DNA from: Sulfurospirillum cavolei | GTDB lineage: Bacteria; Campylobacterota; Campylobacteria; Campylobacterales; Sulfurospirillaceae | NCBI RefSeq assembly: GCF_001548055.1 | Contig: NZ_AP014724.1 | Span: forward strand, 1,984,001 to 2,048,000 | Length of the DNA stretch: 64,000 nt | Reading direction: 5' to 3' | Shown here: positions 56,425 to 64,000 of the stretch, in pieces | How the letters are laid out: the number at the start of each line of letters is the position of its first letter | Numbering within the stretch: position 1 is the first letter of the stretch | Position numbers and translations under genes: made by a program | The notes under the pieces: generated by a model | What the model was told of the DNA's origin: nothing | Seen by the model: the letters and a program-made list of their open reading frames with translations, nothing else | Database searches by the model: none

Positions 56425-56673
56425 ATGAAAACAAGCGATATCATCAATCTTTTGCACAATGCCGTCGAAGCCGAAAATATGGGGAAGAAAATTTCTCAGA
56501 AAAAAATGGCGGAAACATGCGGCATTTCCATGCGCACCTATCAGGAGTGGAGACTCGGAAGTAGCGCGCCCCTTGGGATTCCCGTCGTATTTAATATGCT
56601 CGGGATGCTAAAGGATGAAGATATTATTAGACTGGTTCGGAAAATTAACGACGGGCAAAAAGGAACGGTATGA
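56425..56673 (+). CDS. Small HTH (Xre-like) DNA-binding protein
   Basis: 82 residues. The segment KKISQKKMAETCGISMRTYQEWRLGSSAPLG is a helix-turn-helix of the Cro/Xre kind, with a short N-terminal helix and a C-terminal helical tail. No other domain. The ATG at 56425 follows an AT-rich region; a TTG at 56410 is in frame. Ribosome site is poor (AATAAG). It overlaps the next small gene by four bases. Such a small regulator plus small basic protein could be a toxin-antitoxin-like or prophage-remnant pair, but no such family is recognised. Confidence 0.65.
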   Translation: MKTSDIINLLHNAVEAENMGKKISQKKMAETCGISMRTYQEWRLGSSAPLGIPVVFNMLGMLKDEDIIRLVRKINDGQKGTV

Positions 56674-56837
56674 CAAACTTGACGGTCAGCGAGAAAGTGG
56701 CTCTTGAAGAAGTATTTGAATGTTTACGCGATACGCGTTGCCGTAAAATCGGACTCATGAATAAACGACTGTTCGTCTATCGCCTTTTGCGCCTGATTGC
56801 CTCGACACGAAAAAGAGTCTTACATGTAAAACGCTAA
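56670..56837 (+). CDS. Small basic 55-residue protein, unknown
   Basis: Starts ATG at 56670, overlapping the HTH gene stop (ATGA), with AAGGAA upstream. Residues 1-20 are acidic and helical (VSEKVALEEVFECLRD), residues 21-55 strongly basic (RLFVYRLLRLIASTRKR) and amphipathic. It has two cysteines (18, 24). The last codons (VLHVKR and stop) lie inside the 56819-56857 stem-loop, so the C-terminus is contributed by the repeat. No family recognised; the overlap and ribosome site make it a credible gene. Confidence 0.55.
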   Translation: MTNLTVSEKVALEEVFECLRDTRCRKIGLMNKRLFVYRLLRLIASTRKRVLHVKR

Positions 56838-56857
56838 AATCCCGTTTTACATGTAAG
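56819..56857. terminator. 15-bp perfect stem-loop carrying two TTACATGTAA units
   Basis: CTTACATGTAAAACG (56819-56833) and its exact complement (56843-56857) enclose a nine-base loop. It lies between the convergent 55-residue ORF, whose stop is in the loop edge, and the RND gene, whose stop is three bases away. Probable bidirectional terminator. TTACATGTAA copies at 56820 and 56847. Confidence 0.7.
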
Positions 56858-56859
56858 CA

Positions 56860-58518
56860 TTAAAGAGAATTCGTATTATCCAATAAAACCGGAACGACGA
56901 TCAACGAAGCGACGACAGCCGCAATCGTTCCGAAAATCAACGCAACGCCCAATCCACCGAAAATCGGATCCGCCGCCAGCAACGTACTCGCCAAAATAAT
57001 CGCCGCCGCTGTGAGCATGATCGGTTTGGCACGCGTAGCACTTGCATGGGCGATCGCCTCTTTTTTTGCCATACCGTGTGCGATCATCGCTTGCGAAAAA
57101 TCGATCAGCAACAATGCGTTACGCGAACTAATCCCCATCAACGAAATAAAACCTATTAACGACGTCGCCGTTAAGAAGAACGTCCCGTGCGAAAAGAGAT
57201 CCATAATCCAATGCCCGACGATCACGCCGATAATGGAAAGAAAACTCCCTAAAAGTACGATTCCCGAAAGCGCAAAGCTTTTATAATACACGACCATCAG
57301 CAAAAAGATTAAAACCAATGCCGCGATAAACGCACCGCCTAAATCGCGAAACGTATCCATCGTCACTTTCATTTCCCCGTCCCACACCAGATCGTAAATC
57401 TCGCCGCTTTGCTTATCCTTAAGCCGTAAATCGAACAGGTGTGTACCGCTAATGTCGTAACGCGCTTGAAAATGTTCTTTGATCGCACTTCGCGCTTGTA
57501 AAAGCGGATAGACTTGCGACACCAAATCCGCTTCCGCGACGATACTGACCATTTTTTGAAGATTTTTCGACAAAATCGTCGGCGTAGAGAGCACTTCTTC
57601 AACGCGAACGACTTCACTCAAAGGCACGCTCAAGCCCTCATCGTTCATCAGCACTAAAGATGCGAGTTTCGCACTTAACGCCTCTTTGCTCATCTTCTCT
57701 AAGCTTTTGGACGCATCGCTAAAAACAAGAAAAAGCGGGATTTGCGTCGGAGAATCGGAACGATTTTTATACGTCACGTTCATACCTTCAAAGCCCAAAT
57801 AAAGCAAACGGTGAATCCGCTCGATGCTCAGTTTCGCACGTGCAGCTTTGTCATGGTCGATTCGAAGCGAGAGTTTAGGGTAAATATCGTCATGCATAAT
57901 ATCCACGTCTTTGAGATCGCTCGTCTTCGCCAAAATCGTCTTAATCTCTTCGGCAAGCGCGCTTAAACGCTCGGTATTTTCGCCGTAAAGCTCAACGACG
58001 ATCGCCGCTTGCGTCGGAGGCCCTGCGGGTTGTTCGACCATCTTAATCGACGTTTGCGCTACCAAAGGCTCACAGGTACGTTGAATCGCTCCGCGTAAAC
58101 GATGCACCATCATGTAAGACTTTTCCTCTCTTTGGTGCGTATCGGTCAAATTGACCACAATCTCGCTGACATGTTCGCCGTTTTTAAAGCTCGATCCTTT
58201 GACAAGACCGGCATAATCCAACGGCGAGCCCATGCCGTTAAAAACTTCGATATCCGTAATCTCTTTTTCCTTTTGCAAAATCGAAACGATGCATTGATTG
58301 ACGTTTTGCGTCTGCACGTACGAACTCCCGTTGGGCAAATCGACGTAGATCGAAAAAGTATTGGTACTTTTCCCCGGTAGCATTTTTGCCAAAACGATTT
58401 TACTCGGAAACATCAACACCGAGAGGATAAATGCCAATAACGTCAACACCAGCACCAAACGTTTTTTTCGAGGCACTAGCAAGATACCGTAAACAAACTG
58501 CTCAAAGCGTCGCATCAT
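56860..58518 (-). CDS. RND efflux permease, C-terminal half-protein
   Basis: 552 residues corresponding to TM7-TM12 and the second porter loop of an RND pump. TM7 near 18-40 is followed by KMLPGKSTNTFSIYVDLPNGSSY, the porter subdomains (~60-370), then TM8-12 with SLIGFISLMGISSRNALLLIDF and a final IFGTIAAVVASLIVVPVLL. The start is ATGATG at 58518/58515 with GAAGGGG seven bases upstream and a 17-base overlap with the N-half gene. A TAG at 58533-58531 closes this frame upstream. An intact pump is one chain of ~1030 residues, so this is a split permease. Confidence 0.85.
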   Translation of the reverse strand: MMRRFEQFVYGILLVPRKKRLVLVLTLLAFILSVLMFPSKIVLAKMLPGKSTNTFSIYVDLPNGSSYVQTQNVNQCIVSILQKEKEITDIEVFNGMGSPLDYAGLVKGSSFKNGEHVSEIVVNLTDTHQREEKSYMMVHRLRGAIQRTCEPLVAQTSIKMVEQPAGPPTQAAIVVELYGENTERLSALAEEIKTILAKTSDLKDVDIMHDDIYPKLSLRIDHDKAARAKLSIERIHRLLYLGFEGMNVTYKNRSDSPTQIPLFLVFSDASKSLEKMSKEALSAKLASLVLMNDEGLSVPLSEVVRVEEVLSTPTILSKNLQKMVSIVAEADLVSQVYPLLQARSAIKEHFQARYDISGTHLFDLRLKDKQSGEIYDLVWDGEMKVTMDTFRDLGGAFIAALVLIFLLMVVYYKSFALSGIVLLGSFLSIIGVIVGHWIMDLFSHGTFFLTATSLIGFISLMGISSRNALLLIDFSQAMIAHGMAKKEAIAHASATRAKPIMLTAAAIILASTLLAADPIFGGLGVALIFGTIAAVVASLIVVPVLLDNTNSL

Positions 58519-60100
58519 GATTTGCCCCTTCTATCACCTCTTTTTTCTTCAAAAATCTACGCGCTAAAAAAGGTGTAAAGATATAAGCGATTAAGAGCGA
58601 AGCACTCATGGCAACGGGCACGTTCAGCGGTATGGGCTTCATAAACTCTCCCATCATCTGCCCGACAAACGCCATCGGAACCATCGTCAAAATAATCGCA
58701 ATCGTCGCTAAATTGGTCGGTGCTCCGATCTCGTCGGTCGCTTCCACCAACAGATCGTCCATCGGTTTGTCTTTCGCGAATTTATCGTGCAAATGGCGAT
58801 GGATGTTTTCGATGACGACGATCACGTCGTCAACCAAAAGTCCAAGACTCAGTAAAAAGGCAAAAAGCGTAATCCGATTGATGGTTTGACCGCTGACGTA
58901 TGCGATAAAAATCGTAATCGACAAAATTGCCGGAACCGTCAAAATGACGATAAGCCCTTCCCTCCAGCCCAAAATAAAAATGAGCAAAAAAGCGATGATC
59001 ACGATAGAGATAAACAAGTGAAACACCAACTCGTTAACCGCGTCGTTGGCACGTTCTCCGTAATTTCGAGTTAACGTATAACCGATGCCCTCTTTGTCCA
59101 ACATAGGTTTTTGCGCTTCAAGACGCGCTAAAACGTCTTTGGCAATCAACACGGCGTTGGAACCTTTGAGTTTGGAAACGCTTAGCGTCACTTGTTCTTG
59201 CAGCGGGCTTAACGTCCCGTCACTTTGCCTAACGCTAATCAAGGCACTTTTTTTATTTTGAACGTCATATCCTAAGCCAACCGTTGCCACGTCTTTGAGG
59301 TAAATCGCCGAAGCCCCGTAGTGTGCAACGATCAGGTTTTGAATATCTTCGACATTTTCTAAGACGTTTTTAACGCCGAAAACGACGAGCTTGCTATCTG
59401 TCGTATGGTTTGTCACTTCCGGTAAACGCATGCTAAGCCCGTTAAGTGCGCCGACGATTTGCTCCATGCTCAAGCGATAACCCGCCAATTTACGCAAATC
59501 GACTTCAATGTTAAATTGCTCTTTATGTTCGCCTTTAATCTCGGTTTTAGCGACGTTAGGGACGTCGCCCAAACCGTTGCGGATCGCTTCGACTTTTTGA
59601 TACAAACGTACAGGATCGATTTTGTGTCCCGCTTTGGCATAAAACGCAACCGATAAAATCGGAATATCGATGTCGATGTCTAAGGGTCTCACCAACGGAG
59701 AAGAAGCACCGCTTGGAAGCTGATCAAGGTTTTGCATCACTTTATCGTAGAGTTTGAGATTGGAAGCTTCACGGTTTTCTCCGATATAGTACATTACGTT
59801 GACGATACCCACGTTGTCGCTGGCGATACCGTATATATGCTCGACGCCTTTGATCTCTTTAATGCGTCGCTCCAAAGGGCGAACGACGACTTGCTCGACT
59901 TCCGCGGCACTTGCACCCGGAAGCGTTACGATCACGACGCCGCCGCTAATCGATATTTGAGGGTCTTCTTCTCTGGGCATCATCAAAAGAGCGATAATGC
60001 CTAAAACGATCAGCGTAATGCCCAAAATCATCGTCAGCGGATTGTGTAAAAAAAGGCGCGCCAAAAAACCGGCAAGGTATTTTTCTTTGTACGTACGCAT
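58502..60100 (-). CDS. RND efflux permease, N-terminal half-protein
   Basis: 532 residues: TM1 (~20-42), first porter loop (MMPREEDPQISISGGVVIVTLPGASAAEVEQVV onward), and TM2-TM6 with GLLVDDVIVVIENIHRH, which holds the intramembrane Asp-Asp proton relay, and ATDEIGAPTNLATIAIILTMVPMAF. It ends at the cytoplasmic linker after TM6 (RRFLKKKEVIEGANHDATL). Start at ATG 60100, coupled to the adaptor gene. Together with the next ORF it equals one full RND permease; the proton relay is entirely in this half. Confidence 0.87.
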   Translation of the reverse strand: MRTYKEKYLAGFLARLFLHNPLTMILGITLIVLGIIALLMMPREEDPQISISGGVVIVTLPGASAAEVEQVVVRPLERRIKEIKGVEHIYGIASDNVGIVNVMYYIGENREASNLKLYDKVMQNLDQLPSGASSPLVRPLDIDIDIPILSVAFYAKAGHKIDPVRLYQKVEAIRNGLGDVPNVAKTEIKGEHKEQFNIEVDLRKLAGYRLSMEQIVGALNGLSMRLPEVTNHTTDSKLVVFGVKNVLENVEDIQNLIVAHYGASAIYLKDVATVGLGYDVQNKKSALISVRQSDGTLSPLQEQVTLSVSKLKGSNAVLIAKDVLARLEAQKPMLDKEGIGYTLTRNYGERANDAVNELVFHLFISIVIIAFLLIFILGWREGLIVILTVPAILSITIFIAYVSGQTINRITLFAFLLSLGLLVDDVIVVIENIHRHLHDKFAKDKPMDDLLVEATDEIGAPTNLATIAIILTMVPMAFVGQMMGEFMKPIPLNVPVAMSASLLIAYIFTPFLARRFLKKKEVIEGANHDATL

Positions 60101-60912
60101 TAGCGCTCACCGACGACAACCGTCGCATACATTCCCGGATACGCGCGCGCTTCATGACATGTAAACGATGTTTTGAGTTTAAACGCGTGCGTCATAGGAT
60201 TGGAACTCGGTACGATGGCTTCGATTTTTCCTTCGCTTTTGCATCCGATAGAAGGAATATCCACGCGAACGTTTTGTCCGATTTGAATCGTACCTAAATA
60301 ACTCTCGGCGATCTCCGCGACGATTTTTAAATGCGTTATATCCGAAAGCACCAAAGCCGGAACACCCGCTAACGCCATTTCTCCCGCTTCGATATGTTTT
60401 GCGATCACGACGCCGTCGTTGGGAGCTTTAATATCAAGATAGCGGTACTGATTGGAAACCTCTTGGCGTTTTTGTTTGGCTTGCGCGATCTGCTTTTGGG
60501 CGATCTCGCTCATTGCTTTGAGATTGGAAGCGGAAAGCTCCAAGTTTTCCACGTCCGCTTTGGAAACCATATCTTTGGCAAAAAGGCGTTGATGCCGCTC
60601 AACGTTGAGCTTGGCGTTGGCATATTGACTTTGATACATCTGATACGACAATTCCGCTTGTGCGATCGCCAAATCGCTTTGCGCCAATGCCGTATCGATC
60701 TCTTTGGAATCGATACTGTAAAGTAAATCGCCTTTTTTGACCACATCGCCCTCTTTCACGCGCACCTCTTTAACGTAGCCCATGTAGCGGCTGGTGATAC
60801 TTTTTTCGTTATCCGATACCACGCTGGCACTCAACGTTAAATCCGCACTCGACGCACTTATCGAAAACGCTAAAAAAGGCAATACCCAATATCCTAAACG
60901 TATGGTTTTCAC
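60100..60912 (-). CDS. RND efflux periplasmic adaptor, short form
   Basis: 270 residues. Signal peptide ending SASSA. Lipoyl halves YMGYVKEVRVKEGDVVKKGDLLYSID and IKAPNDGVVIAKHIEAGEMAL flank a coiled-coil hairpin (~75-150); a beta-barrel follows (LKIVAEIAESYLGTI), and the protein ends at YPGMYATVVVGER without the usual membrane-proximal domain. Shorter than AcrA-type adaptors (~370). The start overlaps the outer-membrane factor gene by four bases and the stop meets the permease start. ACATGTAA occurs at 60158. Confidence 0.9.
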   Translation of the reverse strand: MKTIRLGYWVLPFLAFSISASSADLTLSASVVSDNEKSITSRYMGYVKEVRVKEGDVVKKGDLLYSIDSKEIDTALAQSDLAIAQAELSYQMYQSQYANAKLNVERHQRLFAKDMVSKADVENLELSASNLKAMSEIAQKQIAQAKQKRQEVSNQYRYLDIKAPNDGVVIAKHIEAGEMALAGVPALVLSDITHLKIVAEIAESYLGTIQIGQNVRVDIPSIGCKSEGKIEAIVPSSNPMTHAFKLKTSFTCHEARAYPGMYATVVVGER

Positions 60913-62261
60913 TGAAGTTCCTTTGCGGCAATTTTTTCCAATTCGAAGATGACGTCGTTACGTGCGTTTTGTGCTTCTTGAAGCTTCATAACCGCACGCA
61001 ACGCATCGGATTGCTTCACAATCACCTCGCTCATCGAAGCGAGTTTTTGCTCATACCGACCGGTGTAATTTTCATAAACCGTTTGGGAGAGTTCAACCTC
61101 TTTTTTGAGACTTGCGATTTCGTATTCGTACATGTGCATTTGCGTCTGCAAGCGTCGAATATGCCACACTATCGTCTCTTTTGCCAAGCGCGCTTCGCTA
61201 GCCGCCTTCAAATTGCCCACACGCGCTTTTTCGAGTCCCGCTTTATCTGCACCGCCGTTAAAGAGATTCCATTTCATCTGTAAGCCTACGGTATACGCGT
61301 CGTGACTCGAAAAATCGTTCATCAAACGATCGTCGCTACTGCCGTATTGCACGAAAGCTCCGATTTGAGGCAAGAAATTGCTCTCTTGTAACGATACGTT
61401 CATTTTGGAAACCGCTTCACTTTGCTCTGCCTTCTTAATCGCACGATTTTCGTTGAGCATGGTCTCTAAAGGTATATCCAGATGCAACTCGGCTTCGTAA
61501 TTTCCGACAATCGATTCGACGTTTTCGTTGAGAAGAAACGAAAGGTAATGGTACAAAAGGGTTTCGTTGGCTTTGGCTTGTTCGACGAGGCGCTCCACAT
61601 CGGCACGCTTGGTTTGCACCTCCAAAATATCCACTTTTTTCGCATAGCCCTCCTCATGCATAGCGACTGCTCTTTGCTCGAGTTTTTCAATATTGTGAGC
61701 GATCAAGCCGAGGCGATAGAGGTGATTTTTCAACAAACTCAGCGCATAAAAACTTTTTTTGACCTCTGCAATCTTTTGAACCGTGAGCTCCTCGCGCGAA
61801 AGCGTACTTAATGCCTTCAAAGCTTGTGCCATTTTACGATACTGCTCGATTTTACCGCCCGTATACAGTGGAATCGTATACGTTACGTTGGTCGAAAAGA
61901 GATTGCGGTCTTTGGGATTGTTCAAATCATCGGAGCGTATATCCACGACATTGGGATCGCTTTGGTTTTTAATAAAATCTTTAAATCCGAAATCCGCAAA
62001 CGAAGCTTCTCTGGATTGTAATTTATAGCCGAAAACATTCAAGGCATCGTTACTGCGAAGAGCGTATTGATTGAGATCCAAAGAGCCGTAAGCTGCCGAA
62101 GAAGCGATTTGGTATTCAAGCTCCTTGATCTGCTCGTCCATTTTCGCCGCATCGATTTCAAGGTTATTATGTTTTACTTTTTCGATAGCCGCATCAAGGC
62201 TTAAAGCAGCAGCACCGAAAGCATACGCTAGTAAGGCACACATGATCACGATAATTTTCAT
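60909..62261 (-). CDS. TolC-family outer-membrane efflux protein
   Basis: 450 residues, signal peptide ending AYAFGAAA, no lipobox. Two repeats of long helices (AAIEKVKHNNLEIDAAKMDEQIKELEYQIA; QTVYENYTGRYEQKLASMSEVIVKQSDALRAVM) alternate with short strands (VTYTIPLYTGGKIEQYRKM, LQMKWNLFNGGADKAGLEKARVG). First gene of a four-gene operon: outer-membrane factor, adaptor, permease N-half, permease C-half. Confidence 0.92.
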   Translation of the reverse strand: MKIIVIMCALLAYAFGAAALSLDAAIEKVKHNNLEIDAAKMDEQIKELEYQIASSAAYGSLDLNQYALRSNDALNVFGYKLQSREASFADFGFKDFIKNQSDPNVVDIRSDDLNNPKDRNLFSTNVTYTIPLYTGGKIEQYRKMAQALKALSTLSREELTVQKIAEVKKSFYALSLLKNHLYRLGLIAHNIEKLEQRAVAMHEEGYAKKVDILEVQTKRADVERLVEQAKANETLLYHYLSFLLNENVESIVGNYEAELHLDIPLETMLNENRAIKKAEQSEAVSKMNVSLQESNFLPQIGAFVQYGSSDDRLMNDFSSHDAYTVGLQMKWNLFNGGADKAGLEKARVGNLKAASEARLAKETIVWHIRRLQTQMHMYEYEIASLKKEVELSQTVYENYTGRYEQKLASMSEVIVKQSDALRAVMKLQEAQNARNDVIFELEKIAAKELQ

Positions 62262-62391
62262 ATAAGGTTTCTCCCTAAATCGATCTGTAAGACGATAGCG
62301 TGGATAGTATCACATTTTATTTGCCTCTTTATTGATCGAAAAAAATTAAGCAAACTATTTTAGAAACAAATAATAATCGAGCAGAAAGTTT

Positions 62392-62417
62392 CGTATAGCA
62401 TGCCTTGATGCTATACG
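62392..62417 (-). terminator. Hairpin after the TsoY-like gene
   Basis: CGTATAGCAT and ATGCTATACG, perfect ten-base arms with a six-base loop, 15 bases beyond the stop at 62433. On the minus strand only a short AAACTTTCT follows, so the terminator call rests on position and stem strength. Confidence 0.55.
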
Positions 62418-62432
62418 TTTAACGGGTGTTTT

Positions 62433-63593
62433 TTAAGAAAAAAACTTCTTTTTGAGTTTAAAAAAGTAGACGATCGTTTTCATTTGGACGAAAATAAAAG
62501 GCATCATCACGATAAAATAGGCGATGGAGTTTTGTTCGACGACATTATTGGCGACCAATCCCGTATGCAAAAAAAACATTCCGAATACCATAAACGCGAC
62601 TCCGGGGCAAATCAGCGCAAAACTGCTCGGAGAGAGCGTATGGGATGCGATATAGGTTTCAAAATAACCGATGCTTTTCATCACTTTATAGCCGATCAAC
62701 CCGAAAATGATTTGTAACGATACGACAAAGCTCGTAAACGTAAACATAGAAGCGTTGGCGATTTTTTGGTCGAAATGATGATCAAGCCCAAAACTAATAC
62801 GTACAAACGTAATCCCCAATAGCGTCAAAATAGGAATCATAATCCACAAAGAAGGACTTGCTTCGGCTGAGATTCCTTTTTCAAACATCGTTTGAAAGCC
62901 GAAAATCATTTTAATTAAAAGCAGCAAAAGCGCAATCGCACTGAAAAAAATCGAACAAAAAATACCGATCGCGTTAATCGTCAAATGATGGCTCATTGCT
63001 CCGGGTGCCGCAAAACCGACGGCAACCATTGCAAACGCAAAAATAGAGATCATTTGAGACAGACTATTGTTTTGAGTAAAATCGAAGTCGCCTTTAATGA
63101 TAAGACGCGTGAAGTAGTCGATAAAAAATTTTAAGGCAAAATAACCCGATATTGCAAAGCCTAAAAGGGCAAACGGAAAAAGATACTCTACGACGCTCCA
63201 CAATCCAGGGACAAAAAGCGCACCCAAAACAAAACAGACGTTAATGGTCATCGTAAACGTTAAAGGGAGCGTCATCAACGTCACTTCCGCATTGGAACCG
63301 AGCAATGTTTGATACCGTTCACTTTGTTTAAAGAGGCGGTACTGTTTGATATTCCATACTAAAAGTTTAAAATGAAGCCCCGCAAAAAATACGATACCTA
63401 AAGCGGCGACTCCCGCTACAAACGAGAGCCAGTCGCCTTTGATTAACGCCGGATAAAAAAACTCAAAGGTCGTCATCGCAACGCCTTTGTGCGGGATCAT
63501 GAACATTAAGTAAATAAAAAACGAAACGGAAAGTCCACCGGCACCTAAAGCGGATAAAAAGCAAATCGGCGTAAATTTCTCTCGTAATACCAT
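62433..63593 (-). CDS. Polytopic membrane protein, TsoY family-like
   Basis: 386 residues, about ten transmembrane helices, no signal peptide. The N-terminal CFLSALGAGGLSVSFFIYLMFMIPHKG and the late SSFALICPGVAFMVFGMFF resemble what I remember of the TsoY family, a campylobacterotal membrane family in which some members are selenoproteins. Here a Cys would occupy the possible selenocysteine position (ICPGVAF); the frame ends in TAA, not TGA. Function unknown. It lies 18 bases downstream of serA on the same strand and is followed by a hairpin. An alternative is a TDT/SLAC1-type transporter, which has a similar helix count. Confidence 0.5.
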   Translation of the reverse strand: MVLREKFTPICFLSALGAGGLSVSFFIYLMFMIPHKGVAMTTFEFFYPALIKGDWLSFVAGVAALGIVFFAGLHFKLLVWNIKQYRLFKQSERYQTLLGSNAEVTLMTLPLTFTMTINVCFVLGALFVPGLWSVVEYLFPFALLGFAISGYFALKFFIDYFTRLIIKGDFDFTQNNSLSQMISIFAFAMVAVGFAAPGAMSHHLTINAIGIFCSIFFSAIALLLLLIKMIFGFQTMFEKGISAEASPSLWIMIPILTLLGITFVRISFGLDHHFDQKIANASMFTFTSFVVSLQIIFGLIGYKVMKSIGYFETYIASHTLSPSSFALICPGVAFMVFGMFFLHTGLVANNVVEQNSIAYFIVMMPFIFVQMKTIVYFFKLKKKFFS

Positions 63594-63611
63594 TGTTCTA
63601 TCCCCTTCGTG

Positions 63612-64000
63612 TTATAAAACCGCGTATTCAACCCACACGCATGTCGGCAGATTGTTCAGCTCGGCAATAATTTTTTTATCGATATCGGTATCGACCAAGA
63701 TCGCCGCCATTGCAAACTGATTGGCACCGCGTCCGAGTCTAAAGTCGGCAATATTGATTTTTTCTTGCGCCAAAATAGCCGCAATTTCGGCAATAACACC
63801 CGGTACGTCGTGATTTTTAAATATAATCATTTTCCCTTTCGGTTTAAAATCAAATTTAAAGCCGTTAATACCGGTAATGCGTTGTTCATCGTCTCCGAAA
63901 ACCGTTCCGTCGATACGAATCGAATCTTTTTCGGTCGTTAAAATCAATGATACTCTATTTTTGTAACCGCTCGTATTGCCGACCGCTTCGAAGGTACTCT
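63612..64000 (-). CDS. serA: D-3-phosphoglycerate dehydrogenase, C-terminal part (cut by window edge)
   Basis: The frame is open to the right edge without a start or stop; 128 residues to the stop are visible. The sequence GYKNRVSLILTTEKDSIRIDGTVFG is the intervening domain end of long-form SerA, and IIFKNHDVPGVIAEIAAILAQEKINIADFRLGR is the C-terminal ACT domain, which binds serine in feedback-inhibited members. First enzyme of serine synthesis. An internal TTG at 63947 could be mistaken for a start. Confidence 0.9.
   Translation of the reverse strand, partial: STFEAVGNTSGYKNRVSLILTTEKDSIRIDGTVFGDDEQRITGINGFKFDFKPKGKMIIFKNHDVPGVIAEIAAILAQEKINIADFRLGRGANQFAMAAILVDTDIDKKIIAELNNLPTCVWVEYAVL

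Noticed and set aside
58525-58528. Phase-variable homopolymer in the split RND permease
   Set aside because: Phase variation in Campylobacterota normally uses G/C tracts of eight or more; four Gs are too short to slip often.

Overview
The window comes from a free-living campylobacterotal (epsilonproteobacterial) chromosome, most likely Sulfurospirillum or a close relative. The evidence is gene order and gene content, not a database search. The minus-strand block rluD - FN3 lipoprotein - trmB - ftsE - ftsX - EnvC-like - pyrH - rpoZ - spoT/rsh - tyrS - nitronate monooxygenase-like - amidase (18.4 to 5.1 kb), followed on the other strand by rodA, a tRNA and a K+ uptake pair, is the arrangement I remember from Campylobacter jejuni. 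So are nadK/aspS/adk (0-4.4 kb) and an aminotransferase beside flgS (24.4-26.8 kb). GC is moderate (estimated in the low 40s percent). There is no rRNA, CRISPR array, IS element or prophage.

Layout. 0-5.2 kb: nadK (cut by the left edge), a YajG-like lipoprotein, a diguanylate cyclase, aspS, adk and a CinA-type protein. 5.1-18.4 kb: the housekeeping block above, which carries a complete septal-hydrolase module (FtsEX, an EnvC-like protein with a degenerate LytM domain, and a periplasmic amidase). 18.4-24.4 kb: rodA, tRNA(CAU), a small exported protein, trkA, trkH, and a CidA/LrgA plus LrgB pair. 24.4-33.1 kb: PLP aminotransferase, FlgS kinase, dnaE, a FlxA-like protein with a sigma-28-type promoter, and a PAS plus Cache-MCP taxis pair. 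33.3-39.0 kb: a plus-strand run of efflux adaptor, outer-membrane factor, Old Yellow Enzyme, esterase and GGDEF/EAL protein. 39.0-42.1 kb: amino-acid ABC permease and binding protein with a TudS-like protein, then a CowN-type protein and hemJ. 42.2-50.1 kb: an autotransporter, a lipoprotein hydrolase, a Cache-GGDEF protein, a flavoprotein, CvfB and DUF2721. 50.3-56.8 kb: a MutS7-type MutS fused to an HNH nuclease, an MCP, DJ-1/PfpI, efp, and a small AT-rich cassette with an HTH protein and a 55-residue protein. 56.9-64 kb: an RND efflux operon whose permease is split into two half-proteins, a TsoY-like membrane protein, and the C-terminus of serA (cut by the right edge).

The most interesting signals are four. 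(1) The palindromic decamer TTACATGTAA is strongly over-represented. It sits as inverted pairs in stem-loops at gene ends, recurs inside genes in two different reading frames, and five core copies lie in one 1.2-kb gene; it resembles the organisation of DNA uptake or chromosome-organising sites. (2) The MutS7-HNH fusion could be a self-contained mismatch-repair or anti-recombination enzyme, related in architecture to the octocoral mitochondrial MutS. (3) The cowN-like gene lies behind a perfect CRP/FNR-type dyad and an overlapping 11-codon ORF. (4) The RND permease is divided exactly between its two halves, with one G in a G4 tract deciding whether it is split or fused. All names are from reading sequences, without searches.
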